A stretch of 64,000 nt of DNA. It comes from Aeromicrobium endophyticum (GTDB lineage: Bacteria > Actinomycetota > Actinomycetes > Propionibacteriales > Nocardioidaceae). How positions within the stretch are numbered: the first letter of the stretch is position 1; every line of letters begins with the position of its first letter. Shown here in pieces: positions 50,187-59,165 of this stretch. Under the pieces are notes generated by a model, which had not been told where the DNA came from, ran no database searches, and saw nothing but the letters and a program-made list of their open reading frames with translations. The translations under genes were made by a program, and so were the position numbers. The stretch is taken from assembly GCF_003586285.1 (NCBI RefSeq), contig NZ_QUBR01000001.1, forward strand, positions 1,364,001 to 1,428,000, given 5' to 3'.

Positions 50187-51568
50187 CGGCACCGTCCGGC
50201 CTCACCAGCGAGCTCGTCCGCCGCGCCCGCGCCCTGCACGGACGTCTGCCCGACGAGGTCATGGCCTCGGCCCGCCTGCACCTGCTCGACGCGATCGGCG
50301 TGGGTGCGCTCGGCGCACGCAGCGGGCCCCTGCACGGACTCGACCGCGTCGCCACCGGCGCCCACGCGGGCGGACGCTCGACGGTGCTCGGCTCCGGCGC
50401 CTCCGCCCCGGCCTCCGTGGCGGCGCTGGTCAACGGCTCCTACATCCACTCGCTCGAGTTCGACGACACGCACGTCGGCTCGGTCATGCACGGCAGCGCC
50501 ACCCTGGCGGCTGCGGCGCTCGCGGTGGCGCAGGACGCCGACCTCGGGGGCGCCGCGATGCTCTCGGCGTACGCGCTGGGCTGGGAGGCGATCATCCGCA
50601 TGGGCCTCGCGAGCCCGGGCACGTTGCAGGCCCGAGGCTTCCAGACCACGTCGGCCGCCGGCCCGTTCGCGGCGGCGCTGGTCTCGTCGCTGCTGCTCGA
50701 CGATCCCGAGGACGTCGCTGTGTCCGCGCTGGGCATCGCCGGCAGCATGCCCGGCGGCACCTTCGCCTTCCTCGCCGAGGGCGACACCGTCAAGGCGGGC
50801 CAGCCGGCCTGGGCCGCGCACTCGGGCCTGTGGGCCGCCGAGCTCGCCCGTGCCGGCATGACGGGCCCGTCCCGCGTGCTCGAGGGCGACTGGGGCTTCT
50901 TCGCGCTCTACGCCGACGACCCCGGCGCCCCGGCGCGCCTGGCCGACGAGCTGACGACGCTCGGCGATCGCTGGCACCTGCCCGATGCGGCCTTCAAGAT
51001 GATCCCCTGCTGCCACTTCATCCATCCGTTCGTCGAGGCTCTCGGCGAGGTGCTCGACGGTGGCGTGCGGGCCGACGACATCGCGTCGATCCACTGCCAC
51101 GTGCCGCGGGGCGCCGTGCCCGTCATCGCCGATCCGTGGTCCGATCGGCAGTCGCCGCGCACCCCGCACGACGCGCGCTGGAGCCTGCCGTACGTGCTGG
51201 CCGGTCGTGCCGTCGACGGGCACGTCGCCCTCGACCTGTTCTCGGACCCGATCGGGGGCGCGAGGCTCGACCTGTCGCGCCGCATCACCCACGAGGTGTG
51301 GGACGACTCGGGCTTCCCAGCGCGGTTCCCGGCCCGTCTGCGGGTCACGCTGATGGGCGGACGCACGATCGACGCGTCCGTGGACGACGTCCTCGGGGGT
51401 GCGGGGCGACCGGTCCCGGCCCGCGACGTGCTGGCCAAGGCCCGCGCGAACCTGACGGCTGCCGGCCTGGGCGCCGAGCAGGTCGATCAGGTGGTGGCCG
51501 AGCTCATCGACGCTCCCGATCCTGACCTGCGACGACTGGCTGGGGCGCTCGGCGCCGCAGCCGGGTGA
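50183..51568 (+). CDS. MmgE/PrpD family protein 2
   Basis: 461 aa. NGSYIHSLEFDDTHVGSVMHGS (about residues 90-112) holds the conserved Asp-Asp and His of the family; GFQTTSAAGPFAAALV, then FKMIPCCHFIHPFVEAL and the lid IHCHVPRGAVPVI follow. Only distant similarity to the adjacent PrpD-type gene. It overlaps that gene by 4 nt and ends the second catabolic unit; the last 65 nt overlap the convergent DMT transporter gene. A dehydratase, decarboxylase or epimerase role on a pathway dicarboxylate is inferred from the family. Confidence 0.85.
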   Translation: MTAPSGLTSELVRRARALHGRLPDEVMASARLHLLDAIGVGALGARSGPLHGLDRVATGAHAGGRSTVLGSGASAPASVAALVNGSYIHSLEFDDTHVGSVMHGSATLAAAALAVAQDADLGGAAMLSAYALGWEAIIRMGLASPGTLQARGFQTTSAAGPFAAALVSSLLLDDPEDVAVSALGIAGSMPGGTFAFLAEGDTVKAGQPAWAAHSGLWAAELARAGMTGPSRVLEGDWGFFALYADDPGAPARLADELTTLGDRWHLPDAAFKMIPCCHFIHPFVEALGEVLDGGVRADDIASIHCHVPRGAVPVIADPWSDRQSPRTPHDARWSLPYVLAGRAVDGHVALDLFSDPIGGARLDLSRRITHEVWDDSGFPARFPARLRVTLMGGRTIDASVDDVLGGAGRPVPARDVLAKARANLTAAGLGAEQVDQVVAELIDAPDPDLRRLAGALGAAAG

Positions 51569-52427
51569 TGGCGACGCCGACGAGGCACAGCGCGCCGCCG
51601 ACGAACGAGAGGGCGGCCGGCACCTCGTCGAGCACGATCCACGAGATCGCGGTGGCCACGGCCGGCACGAGGTAGGTCGTCGAGGCGGCCTGGCCGGCCG
51701 AGATGCGTCGCAGGGCGTACGACCAGGTGGTGAAGCCGACGGCGGTCGGGAAGACGCCGAGGTACAGCAGCCACAGCAGGTCCTCGCCGGAGGCAGACCG
51801 CACCCCGTCGACCAGGCCCGGCGCGAAGGGCAGGCACGCCACGGCGCCGATCACGCAGCCGAGCCACACGCACACGACGGGGCTGACGAAGGCCAGCGCC
51901 GGCTTCTGCACCAGCGCCCCGACGGCGTACAGCACGGCGGCGAGGACGCACAGCACGACGCCGCCGGTGGTCGTCGTGGCCGTGGCCGTGGGGTCGTGGT
52001 CGGGGCTGAGCGCGATGAGCGCCACCCCGCCGAAGGCCACGACCATGCCGACGATCAGCGGGCGCGGAAAGCCCTCCTTCAGCACGAAGCCCGCCATCAG
52101 GGCGACGAGGGCCGGGGCGATGTTGACGATCAGCGCCGTCGTGCCGGCGTCGAGATCGCGCTCGGCGGCGTTGAGGGCGACGTTGTAGCCGACCGACCAC
52201 GTCAGGGCGTACACCGCGACCAGCAGCAGCCCCCGCCCGCGCGGCAGCGTCCGGACGCTCGGACGGGCGAAGAGCGTCAGGGCCGCCGCCCCGATGACGA
52301 GCCGGCCGAGCGTGAGCGATCCGGGGGAGTAGGTGTCGCCCACGGCGCGGATGCCGACGAAGGCCGAGGCCCACAGCACCACGGTGGTCAGCAGGGCGAC
52401 GAGCGAGAGGTCACGGTCTGTCTTCAC
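51504..52427 (-). CDS. DMT superfamily (EamA) transporter
   Basis: 307 aa with ten predicted membrane segments in two EamA repeats (about residues 10-145 and 155-295). Typical motifs: LWASAFVGIRAV at the start, YNVALNAAERDLDAGTTALIVNIAPALVALMA, and YALRRISAGQAASTTYLVPAVA. EamA proteins commonly export amino acids or metabolites. The C-terminal 65 nt lie antisense to the end of the second MmgE/PrpD gene. It sits downstream of the HtrA gene on the same strand but is separated from it by a strong terminator. Confidence 0.9.
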   Translation of the reverse strand: MKTDRDLSLVALLTTVVLWASAFVGIRAVGDTYSPGSLTLGRLVIGAAALTLFARPSVRTLPRGRGLLLVAVYALTWSVGYNVALNAAERDLDAGTTALIVNIAPALVALMAGFVLKEGFPRPLIVGMVVAFGGVALIALSPDHDPTATATTTTGGVVLCVLAAVLYAVGALVQKPALAFVSPVVCVWLGCVIGAVACLPFAPGLVDGVRSASGEDLLWLLYLGVFPTAVGFTTWSYALRRISAGQAASTTYLVPAVATAISWIVLDEVPAALSFVGGALCLVGVAITRLRRRAPQPVVAGQDRERR

Positions 52428-52493
52428 GCCATCACGCTAGTGGGCACAGCGCTCCACCACTCGCGGGATTCGGACGTGCACGCCGCGAACGGC

Positions 52494-52525
52494 GAAGGGC
52501 CCCGATCGGATGATCGGGGCCCTTC
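52494..52525. terminator. Perfect 14-bp hairpin after the HtrA-like gene
   Basis: GAAGGGCCCCGATC, loop GGAT, then the exact reverse complement, 13 nt beyond the HtrA stop on the minus strand. It separates the protease gene from the DMT transporter. Confidence 0.78.
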
Positions 52526-52538
52526 GGGGTGGCGACGG

Positions 52539-54044
52539 CTACTGCGTGGGCGTGCCGCCGTCGGAGCCGAGGGTCACCTCGGTCTTGTTCTTCTGGCCGT
52601 CACGGGTGTAGCCGACCGTGACCTTCTCGCCGGGGTTGAAGCCGCGGACCGCGGCGACCAGCGCCTCCGAGCTGGGGACCACGGCGCCGTTGACCGACGT
52701 GATGACGTCGCCCTCCTTCAGGCCGGCCTTCGCGCCGGCGCCATCGGCGGTGAGGCTCTTGACCTGCGCGCCGATGCCCGTGATGCCGTCGGTGCCGAGG
52801 AAGCTGTCGACCGTGACGCCGATCTGGGCGTGGGCGACGGTCTTGCCCGCCAGCAGCTGCTTGGCGACATTCTTGGCCAGGTCGACCGGGATCGCGAAGC
52901 CGAGGCCGATGGATCCTGCCTCGCCCGACGTCGTGCCGCCCGAGCGGATCGCCGAGTTGATCGCGATGACCCGTCCCTGCAGGTCGACCAGCGGCCCGCC
53001 CGAGTTGCCCGGGTTGATCGCGGCATCGGTCTGCACGGCGGGGAACGTCGTGCGCTCGCCGCCCGAGCCGTCGCTGGACGAGACGGGACGGTTGAGTGCC
53101 GAGACGATGCCCTGCGTGACGGTGCTCTCGAGGCCGAACGGCGAGCCGATCGCGACGACCTCCTGGCCCACCTTGAGGGTGGACGAGGTGCCGAGCGTGG
53201 CCGGGGTGAGATCGCTCTTGCCCTCGGCCTTGATGACGGCCAGGTCGGTCTTGGGATCGGTGCCGATGATCTCGGCCTTGGCGTTGGTGCCGTCGTTGAA
53301 GGCGACCGTGATGATCCCGTTGTCGCCGGCGACCGCGACCACGTGGTTGTTGGTCAGGATCTCGCCGTCGTCGCTGATGATGATGCCCGTGCCGGAGCCG
53401 GACTCCTGGCCGCCCTTGACGTTGATCTGCACGACCGACGGCAGCACCTTGTTGGCGACCTGCTCGACGGTGCCGGCGGGCACGTTGGTCTGCGTGGCCT
53501 TGTTGCTGGTGTCGAGCGAGCTGACGGTCGTGCCGTCGCCACCGTCGTCCTGCTGGTTGAAGGCCCAGGCTCCGCCATAGCCGGCGCCCGCCGCGAGCAC
53601 GAGGAACGCCAGGCCGCCGGCGACGACGCGACCGCCGCGCCGCGGACGGGAGGTCGTCGCGGCTGCGCCGTGGTGGCCGGCGCCCGCCGCTGCATAGGCG
53701 GGAGCCGCGAAGGCCGGGGCGGCGAAGGACGCGGTCGGCTCGTGATCGCCGTAGGTGGCGGCCGGCTCGGGCTGCGACGGGTAGCGGTGGGTGAAGTCGT
53801 CGGCCGGAGGAGGCGGAGGAGTGGCCGATTGCACGGGCTCGGCGACGGGAGGGGCCGGGGGCGCGGGGGGTGCCTGGGCAGGGACCTCGACCGTGGGCTC
53901 GTGGTCGGTGGGCGACGGCGTCGCGTCGTCGTGCGGCGTCGAGGCAGCGGGGGGCTGCTGTGCCGCGGGCGTGGCGTCTGCGCCGTCCTGACCCGTGGGA
54001 GGGGTGTAGGGACGCTCGGCGAACGGATCGTGCGAATCGGTCAT
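52539..54044 (-). CDS. Membrane-anchored HtrA/DegP-like serine protease (PepD type)
   Basis: 501 aa envelope quality-control protease. A Pro/Ala-rich cytoplasmic N terminus of ~130 residues, one membrane segment (VVAGGLAFLVLAAGAGYGGAW), then a trypsin-like domain with catalytic His (LTNNHVVAV), Asp (PKTDLAVIKAE) and Ser (GNSGGPLVDLQ). A PDZ domain (about residues 400-490) follows: VKSLTADGAGAKAGLKEGDVI. All catalytic residues are intact. It lies downstream of the MprB-like kinase, the arrangement of mprAB-pepD in mycobacteria. It has its own upstream region with an 11-bp-spaced direct repeat resembling the one before the regulator gene. Confidence 0.92.
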   Translation of the reverse strand: MTDSHDPFAERPYTPPTGQDGADATPAAQQPPAASTPHDDATPSPTDHEPTVEVPAQAPPAPPAPPVAEPVQSATPPPPPADDFTHRYPSQPEPAATYGDHEPTASFAAPAFAAPAYAAAGAGHHGAAATTSRPRRGGRVVAGGLAFLVLAAGAGYGGAWAFNQQDDGGDGTTVSSLDTSNKATQTNVPAGTVEQVANKVLPSVVQINVKGGQESGSGTGIIISDDGEILTNNHVVAVAGDNGIITVAFNDGTNAKAEIIGTDPKTDLAVIKAEGKSDLTPATLGTSSTLKVGQEVVAIGSPFGLESTVTQGIVSALNRPVSSSDGSGGERTTFPAVQTDAAINPGNSGGPLVDLQGRVIAINSAIRSGGTTSGEAGSIGLGFAIPVDLAKNVAKQLLAGKTVAHAQIGVTVDSFLGTDGITGIGAQVKSLTADGAGAKAGLKEGDVITSVNGAVVPSSEALVAAVRGFNPGEKVTVGYTRDGQKNKTEVTLGSDGGTPTQ

Positions 54045-54066
54045 GGAAGTAGATTCTCGCTCATCA

Positions 54067-54084
54067 CTGAGACAGGTCTGAGAT
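54067..54084. promoter_or_regulatory. Direct repeat CTGAGAC-N4-CTGAGAT before the HtrA gene
   Basis: Two CTGAGA half-sites exactly 11 bp apart, 23 bp upstream of the HtrA start. One-turn-spaced direct repeats are the usual target of OmpR/PhoB-type regulators. A similar pair lies before the response regulator gene. Confidence 0.5.
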
Positions 54085-54131
54085 TGCCGTGTGATCGCTC
54101 GAAGAAGCGGCGTCCTGCGAGATCGTCCGCG

Positions 54132-55535
54132 TCAGGTCAGCTCGTTCGCGGCGGCCTCGGGGAGCACCAGCGTGAACGTCGTGCCGCTGCCCGGGGCCGA
54201 GGTCACGTCGACCGTGCCGCCGTGCCGCTCGGCGGCCCGCTTGACGATCGACAGCCCCAGTCCTGATCCGGGCAGGGTGCGCGCCTCGCTCGAGCGGTAG
54301 AAGCGGTCGAAGATGTGCGGCAGGTCCTGCTCGTTGATGCCGGCACCGTCGTCGGCGACGGTCAGCACGCCGCCGGCCAGCCGCACGCGGATCTCGCCGT
54401 CGGGCGGGCTCCACTTGGCGGCGTTGTCGAGCAGGTTGGTCACGGCCCGCTCGAGCAGCTGCGGCTCGCCGATGACCATCCACGGCGACAGGTCGACGTC
54501 GATGTGCACGTCCTGCGCCCGAAGGCGCACGCGGTAGACCGCCTGGTTGACGACGTCGGCGAAGTCGAGGGGTGCCGGGTCGCGGGTCATGGGCTCGTCG
54601 CGGGCCAGCTCGACGAGGTCGCCCACGAGGGTCGTGAGCTCCTCGAGCTGGGCGCGGACGTCGCCCATGATCTCGTGCCGCTGGTCGTCGGTGAGGCTGC
54701 GCTCGGCGTTGTCTGCGGCCTGGCCGATCAGCTCGATGTTGGTGCGCAGGCTCGTGAGCGGCGTGCGCAGCTCGTGACCCGCGTCGGCCACGAGCTGACG
54801 CTGGCGCTCCTGCGAGGCGTCGAGCGCCACCAGCATCGCGTTGAACGAGGTCGTGAGGCGGGCGAGCTCGTCGCTGCCCCTGACCTCGATGGGGGTCAGG
54901 TCGGTCGTGCGGGCGACGTGCTCGGTGGCCTCGGTCAGGCGCCGCACCGGTCGCAGGCCGTTGGTCGCGACGGCCCACCCCGCGAGGCCGGCCAGCACGA
55001 CGCCGGCGGTGCTCGCCAGCAGCAGGATGATCTTGAGCCGCTCGAGCGCGTCGCGGTTGGACTCCATCGACTGCACCAGCACCAGGGCCCGGCCCTTGTA
55101 GGCGGGCACGGCCACGACACGGTGCGGGACGCCCTGGATCGTCACGGTGCGTGCCGAGACCTTGCGCTCGCCGATGGAGACCTCGAGCTCGCGGTATCCC
55201 TTGAGCTTGGCGTACTCCGACGAGTCGTTCTGGACGTTGCCGATGAGCTGGCCCGACTGGACGATGAACGGCTGGATCCCGATGTAGGCGAGGGCATTGG
55301 TCGAGGGATCGCTGAGGAGCGGCTCGTTGATCCCGGCGCTGACGGCGGCGTTGGCGCGCCGGATCATGGAGTCGTCGAGCGAGCTGGTGAACTCGGCGCG
55401 CACCGTGACGAACACGACGGCGCTGACCATGCCGAGGGTCATCGCGACGGCGACGGTCGTCAGCACCGCGACGCGCAGGGCCAGCGACATGCGCCGGCTG
55501 ATCTTCTGCAGCGCGCGGTGGCCCGCGTCGATCAC
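54132..55535 (-). CDS. Sensor histidine kinase, MprB-like
   Basis: 467 aa. Two membrane segments (about residues 20-45 and 165-185) flank an extracytoplasmic sensor domain. Then HAMP ([20 protein letters not shown]), HisKA with phospho-acceptor in [14 protein letters not shown] (about 248), and HATPase boxes [18 protein letters not shown] and [10 protein letters not shown]. All kinase boxes are intact. The GTG start overlaps the response-regulator stop by 4 nt. A start at an internal ATG about 15 codons later is also possible. Partner of the adjacent OmpR-type regulator; probably senses envelope stress. Confidence 0.9.
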   Translation of the reverse strand: MIDAGHRALQKISRRMSLALRVAVLTTVAVAMTLGMVSAVVFVTVRAEFTSSLDDSMIRRANAAVSAGINEPLLSDPSTNALAYIGIQPFIVQSGQLIGNVQNDSSEYAKLKGYRELEVSIGERKVSARTVTIQGVPHRVVAVPAYKGRALVLVQSMESNRDALERLKIILLLASTAGVVLAGLAGWAVATNGLRPVRRLTEATEHVARTTDLTPIEVRGSDELARLTTSFNAMLVALDASQERQRQLVADAGHELRTPLTSLRTNIELIGQAADNAERSLTDDQRHEIMGDVRAQLEELTTLVGDLVELARDEPMTRDPAPLDFADVVNQAVYRVRLRAQDVHIDVDLSPWMVIGEPQLLERAVTNLLDNAAKWSPPDGEIRVRLAGGVLTVADDGAGINEQDLPHIFDRFYRSSEARTLPGSGLGLSIVKRAAERHGGTVDVTSAPGSGTTFTLVLPEAAANELT

Positions 55536-56224
55536 GGGGGAGTCTCGCGCAGGACGTACCCGACGCCGCGCACGGTGTGCAGCAGGCGGGGCTCGCCCTC
55601 GGCCTCGAGCTTGCGCCGGACGTAGCCGACGTACACCTCGAGCGAGTTGGCGGTGGTCGGGAAGTCGAAGCCCCAGACCTCCTCGAGGATGAACGACCGC
55701 TCGAGCACCCGCTTGGGCCGCTGCAGGAACAGCTCGAGCAGCGCGAACTCGGTGCGCGTGAGCGAGAGCGACCGGTTGCCCCGGGTGACGTCGCGCGTCA
55801 CGGGATCGAGCGACAGATCGGCGAACGTCAGGGGCTTCTCGTCGGGCTCGACCTGGGCGGCGCGGCTCGATCGGCGCAGCAGCGAGCGCACGCGGGCGAG
55901 CAGCTCCTCGAGGGCGAACGGCTTGGTGAGGTAGTCGTCGGCCCCCGCGTCGAGCCCGTCGACGCGGTCGGAGACGGCGTCACGGGCGGTGAGCACCAGG
56001 ATCGGCACGTCGTTGCCGGCGCCGCGGAGCGCCCGGGTGGCCTCGAGGCCGTCGAGCCGCGGCATCATGACGTCCATGATGATCGCGTCGGGGTCGATCT
56101 GGGGCACGCGGGCGAGCGCCTCGGCACCGTCGGAGGCGAGCTCGACGGTGTAGCCGTTGAACTCGAGCGATCGTCGGAGCGAGTCGCGGACGGCACGGTC
56201 GTCGTCGACGACAAGGATGCGCAT
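55532..56224 (-). CDS. Response regulator, OmpR family, MprA-like
   Basis: 230 aa. Receiver domain with acidic pocket VVDDDRAV, phospho-Asp in [12 protein letters not shown] (about residue 53), Thr/Lys switch residues LTARDAV and TKPF, then a winged-helix effector domain ([52 protein letters not shown]). First gene of the two-component operon. Its upstream region carries a CTGAGAT/CTGAAAG direct repeat, suggesting autoregulation and joint control of the HtrA gene. Confidence 0.92.
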   Translation of the reverse strand: MRILVVDDDRAVRDSLRRSLEFNGYTVELASDGAEALARVPQIDPDAIIMDVMMPRLDGLEATRALRGAGNDVPILVLTARDAVSDRVDGLDAGADDYLTKPFALEELLARVRSLLRRSSRAAQVEPDEKPLTFADLSLDPVTRDVTRGNRSLSLTRTEFALLELFLQRPKRVLERSFILEEVWGFDFPTTANSLEVYVGYVRRKLEAEGEPRLLHTVRGVGYVLRETPP

Positions 56225-56246
56225 GGGCCCAGTCTGCCCGGCATGC

Positions 56247-56264
56247 CTGAGATCGCGCTGAAAG
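56247..56264. promoter_or_regulatory. Direct repeat CTGAGAT-N4-CTGAAAG before the response-regulator gene
   Basis: Half-sites 11 bp apart, 22 bp upstream of the regulator start, at nearly the same distance as the matching repeat before the HtrA gene. Suggests a shared OmpR-type operator. Confidence 0.5.
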
Positions 56265-56291
56265 ACGCCCCGAACGGCTCGGCGGCCCCGG

Positions 56292-57167
56292 TCAGGCGGT
56301 GCGGCCGGCGAGCAGGTCCTTGGCGGCCGATGCGGCTCGGGCGCCGTAGGTGCCGCCGAACAGCACCGAGTGCACCAGCAAGGGGTGCAGCTGGTGCAGT
56401 GCCAGGCGCTCGTGCCAGCCGTCGGCGAGCGGCGCGGCCTCGTCGTAGGCGTCGAGGATGCGCTGCAGGTGCGGTGCGCCGAACAGCGAGAGCATCGCCA
56501 GGTCGGTCTCGCGGTGACCGCCGTGGGCGGCGGGGTCGATGACCCACACGTCGCCGTCGGCGCCCCAGACGAGGTTGCCCGACCAGAGGTCGCCGTGGAT
56601 GCGCGCGGGCGGCTCGGCGGGCCCGGCGAGGTCGTGGATGCGGCGCATCGCCGACTCGATCGTGGCGGCCTCGTCGATCGTCAGCGAGCCGCGGTCGACG
56701 GCGGCGCGGACGTACGGCATGACGCGCCGCGACGCGAAGAACTCGGGCCAGCTCGGCAGCGTGCGGTTGGGCAGCGGGGCCATGCCGATGTAGCCGTCGC
56801 GCGGGCCGCCGAACGTCTCGGCCCCGGCGCGGTGCGTGGCGGCGAGGCTGCGGCCGAACCGCTCGGCGAGATCGGTGGTCGGCTTGCCCGGCTCGACCCA
56901 GTCGAGCACCAGGCAGTCGTCGGCGACCGCGAGCACCTGGGGTGTCCTGGCGCCGCCGGCCTCGGCCAGCCAGCGGAGACCTTCGGCCTCGCGCTCGAAG
57001 AAGCCCGCAGGCGCATGGGGGCGCGTCTTGATGATCGCGCCGCGGCCGTCGGTCAGGCGCAGGCGGGTGGACGTGCAGATGTCACCACCGGCCACCGGGG
57101 TCGTCGAGACGACGCCGAGGCCGAGGAGCGTCTCCGCCCGGGCGGCGGTCCCTGCCATGCGTGCCAT
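56292..57167 (-). CDS. Fructosamine kinase family protein
   Basis: 291 aa aminoglycoside-phosphotransferase-fold kinase. Nucleotide lobe with the conserved Lys (GAIIKTRP) and hinge LVLDWVEPG. Catalytic loop [12 protein letters not shown] (Asp, Asn) and metal-binding [17 protein letters not shown] follow, with [32 protein letters not shown] at the C-terminal end. Fructosamine kinases phosphorylate glycated amines and free them from sugar adducts. Motifs are intact. It runs on the same strand as the two-component genes but upstream of their promoter. Confidence 0.87.
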   Translation of the reverse strand: MARMAGTAARAETLLGLGVVSTTPVAGGDICTSTRLRLTDGRGAIIKTRPHAPAGFFEREAEGLRWLAEAGGARTPQVLAVADDCLVLDWVEPGKPTTDLAERFGRSLAATHRAGAETFGGPRDGYIGMAPLPNRTLPSWPEFFASRRVMPYVRAAVDRGSLTIDEAATIESAMRRIHDLAGPAEPPARIHGDLWSGNLVWGADGDVWVIDPAAHGGHRETDLAMLSLFGAPHLQRILDAYDEAAPLADGWHERLALHQLHPLLVHSVLFGGTYGARAASAAKDLLAGRTA

Positions 57168-57260
57168 GACCCAGACGTTACCGGCTCGCCACTCACCCGA
57201 ACGACGTCTGCGGACTTCCGCACCGATTCGGCGCGGGTCTTCGGTGCCCTGGTCGGCGGA

Positions 57261-57755
57261 TCAGAGCTGGTCGCGAAGCAGCTCGGGCAGGCGGTCGACG
57301 AGGCCGTCGGTGGTGCGCTCGACCATGGCCAGGACGTCGCGGAAGCCGTCGGCCCCGCCGTACCAGGGATCGGGCACCTCGTCGTCGTCGCGGGCCTCGG
57401 GGTCGAACGCGCGGAACATGCGCACGTGCCCCTCGCGCAAGCCGGCGGCAGGAGCCTGGTCGACGATGTCGGCGAGGTTGCTGCGATCCATCGCGAGCAC
57501 GAGGTCGTTCTCGGCGAACCAGTCGGCCGAGAACGTCCGCGCGCGGTGGCGGGACGGGTCGTAGCCGGCGTCGCGCAGCACGGCAGCGGCGCGCCGGTCC
57601 ATCGGCTCGCCCACGTGCCACCCTCCGGTGCCGGACGAGCTGACCTCGACCCGGTCGTCGAGGCCGGCGCGCGCCAGGCGGTCGTCGAGCACGACGTGGG
57701 CGATGGGCGAGCGGCAGATGTTGCCGAGGCACACCAGCGCGATGCGGTACGTCAC
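57261..57755 (-). CDS. Low-molecular-weight protein tyrosine phosphatase
   Basis: 164 aa. P-loop CLGNICRSP (Cys nucleophile about residue 10, Arg 16) and the general-acid Asp in PDPWYGG near residue 130 define the family. SSSGTGGWHVGEPMDRRA and the middle NDLVLAMDRSNL are typical. The GTG start lies 2 nt after the stop of the upstream membrane-protein gene, so they are co-translated. In actinobacteria such phosphatases counteract tyrosine phosphorylation of wall/polysaccharide enzymes or are secreted; no signal peptide is seen. Confidence 0.9.
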   Translation of the reverse strand: MTYRIALVCLGNICRSPIAHVVLDDRLARAGLDDRVEVSSSGTGGWHVGEPMDRRAAAVLRDAGYDPSRHRARTFSADWFAENDLVLAMDRSNLADIVDQAPAAGLREGHVRMFRAFDPEARDDDEVPDPWYGGADGFRDVLAMVERTTDGLVDRLPELLRDQL

Positions 57756-57757
57756 GG

Positions 57758-58144
57758 TCAGTCGCGAGAGCCCACGAAGGCGCCGACGATGCTCTGGCTC
57801 ACCGAGATGACGATCGAGGCCAGCACGGCCCACCAGAAGCCGTCGATGTGGAAGACGACGTCGAAGGCGTCGGTGATGCGCTCGGTGAGCAGCAGCAGGA
57901 GGGCGTTGATGACCAGCAGCGCGAGGCCGAGGGTCAGGATGATGAACGGCAGCGACAGGACCTTGATGATCGGCCCGACGAGGCTGTTGACGAGGGTGAA
58001 GACCAGCGCGACGACGAGCACGGCGACGATGCGCGTGGCGTCGGACTCGCTGGGGTCGCCGATCGCCATGTGGGTGCCCAGCAGCCAGGCGGCGACGGAC
58101 AGCGCGACGGCGCTGACGATCCAGGTCGAGAGAAAGCGCTCCAT
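57758..58144 (-). CDS. Phage holin family 4-like small membrane protein
   Basis: 128 aa with about four hydrophobic segments. TLVNSLVGPIIKVLSLPFIILTLGLALLVINALLLLLTE is the family core and the C-terminal FWWAVLASIVISVSQSIVGA closes it. Despite the name, most members are chromosomal membrane proteins of unknown role with no phage genes nearby, as here. I chose the ATG at 58144; the much longer frame upstream is antisense to transporter coding sequence. It precedes the tyrosine phosphatase by 2 nt. Confidence 0.82.
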   Translation of the reverse strand: MERFLSTWIVSAVALSVAAWLLGTHMAIGDPSESDATRIVAVLVVALVFTLVNSLVGPIIKVLSLPFIILTLGLALLVINALLLLLTERITDAFDVVFHIDGFWWAVLASIVISVSQSIVGAFVGSRD

Positions 58145-58182
58145 CGGACGATTGTCGCATCCGGGCCCGACCAGGGGCCCGC

Positions 58183-59121
58183 CTACGGGGCGGGGATGGT
58201 CAGCTCGACCCTGCGGGACGTCTGCGCGAGCACGATGCCGGCCAGGACGGCGACCGCGCCCACGACCTGCACCGCGGTCAGCGACTCGCGGAACCAGGCC
58301 CAGCCGAGCACCACGGCGATGACGGGCTCGAGCATCGCGACGACCGTCACGATGGTGGCGGGCAGGTGGCGCAGGGCGAGCATCCCGAGGAAGAACGGCA
58401 CGACGGTGCCGAGCACCACGACCACCGCGATGACCAGCCACGGGTCGACCGAGATGCCGTCGAGCCGGCCCAGCCCGTCGGTCGTGGCGGGCAGATCGGG
58501 CGTGGTCCAGATCGGCTGCACGAGGTTCATCGCGACGGTCGCCGCGACGAACGCCCACAGGATCACCCGCAGCGGGTCGTCGACGCCCACGTTGTGCTCG
58601 CCGAGCAGGAAGTAGGTCGCGAAGCAGACCGCGGCCAGCAGCGCCATCACGACCCCGAGGCCGTCGAAGGCCAGCCCGTTCCACACCCGGCTCACGACGG
58701 CGAGGCCCGCGACGGCGAGCGCGACCGCGGCCCACATGCGCGGGCGCACGGGCTCGTGCCGGACGAAGCGCACCCACAGGACGACGAGCACCGGGGCGAG
58801 GTACTCGATCAGCAGGGCGATGCCGAGCGGCAGACGGTCGATCGCGACGTTGTAGGTCAGCTGCAGCCCGAGGACGCCGACGAGTCCCAGCGCGATCACG
58901 AGCATCAGCGCCGTGCCGCGCGGGCGGACCAGGGCCGAGCGGCGGAAGCACGCGGCGTAGGCCGCGAAGACGAGGGTGGCGCCCGTGATGCGCAGCGTCG
59001 TGAACGACTCGGGGCTGAGCCCTGCGCCCATCGCGACCCGCGAGACGCCGCCGTTGACGCCGAACAGCACGGCGACGGTGATGATGAGCGCGTAGCCGAG
59101 GCGCGGGTTGGGGTGCGGCAC
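58183..59121 (-). CDS. DMT superfamily (EamA) transporter
   Basis: 312 aa, ten predicted membrane segments in two EamA repeats. GVNGGVSRVAMGAGLSPESFTTLRITGA at the start, LTYNVAIDRLPLGIALLIEYLAPVLVVLW (RhtA/YdcZ-like), GVVMALLAAVCFATYFLLGE, and FFLGMLALRHLPATIVTVVAMLEPVIAVVLGW. Probable metabolite or amino-acid exporter. It is divergent from the aminotransferase gene across a 44-bp gap that must hold both promoters. Confidence 0.9.
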   Translation of the reverse strand: MPHPNPRLGYALIITVAVLFGVNGGVSRVAMGAGLSPESFTTLRITGATLVFAAYAACFRRSALVRPRGTALMLVIALGLVGVLGLQLTYNVAIDRLPLGIALLIEYLAPVLVVLWVRFVRHEPVRPRMWAAVALAVAGLAVVSRVWNGLAFDGLGVVMALLAAVCFATYFLLGEHNVGVDDPLRVILWAFVAATVAMNLVQPIWTTPDLPATTDGLGRLDGISVDPWLVIAVVVVLGTVVPFFLGMLALRHLPATIVTVVAMLEPVIAVVLGWAWFRESLTAVQVVGAVAVLAGIVLAQTSRRVELTIPAP

Positions 59122-59165
59122 GCGCTGATTCTGTCAGGCGTCCGCGGCGCGGATAGTCTCGGCGC

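Noticed and set aside
57758..58144. Prophage signature from the holin-4-like gene
   Set aside because: No other phage genes are present and this family is widespread as ordinary chromosomal membrane proteins.
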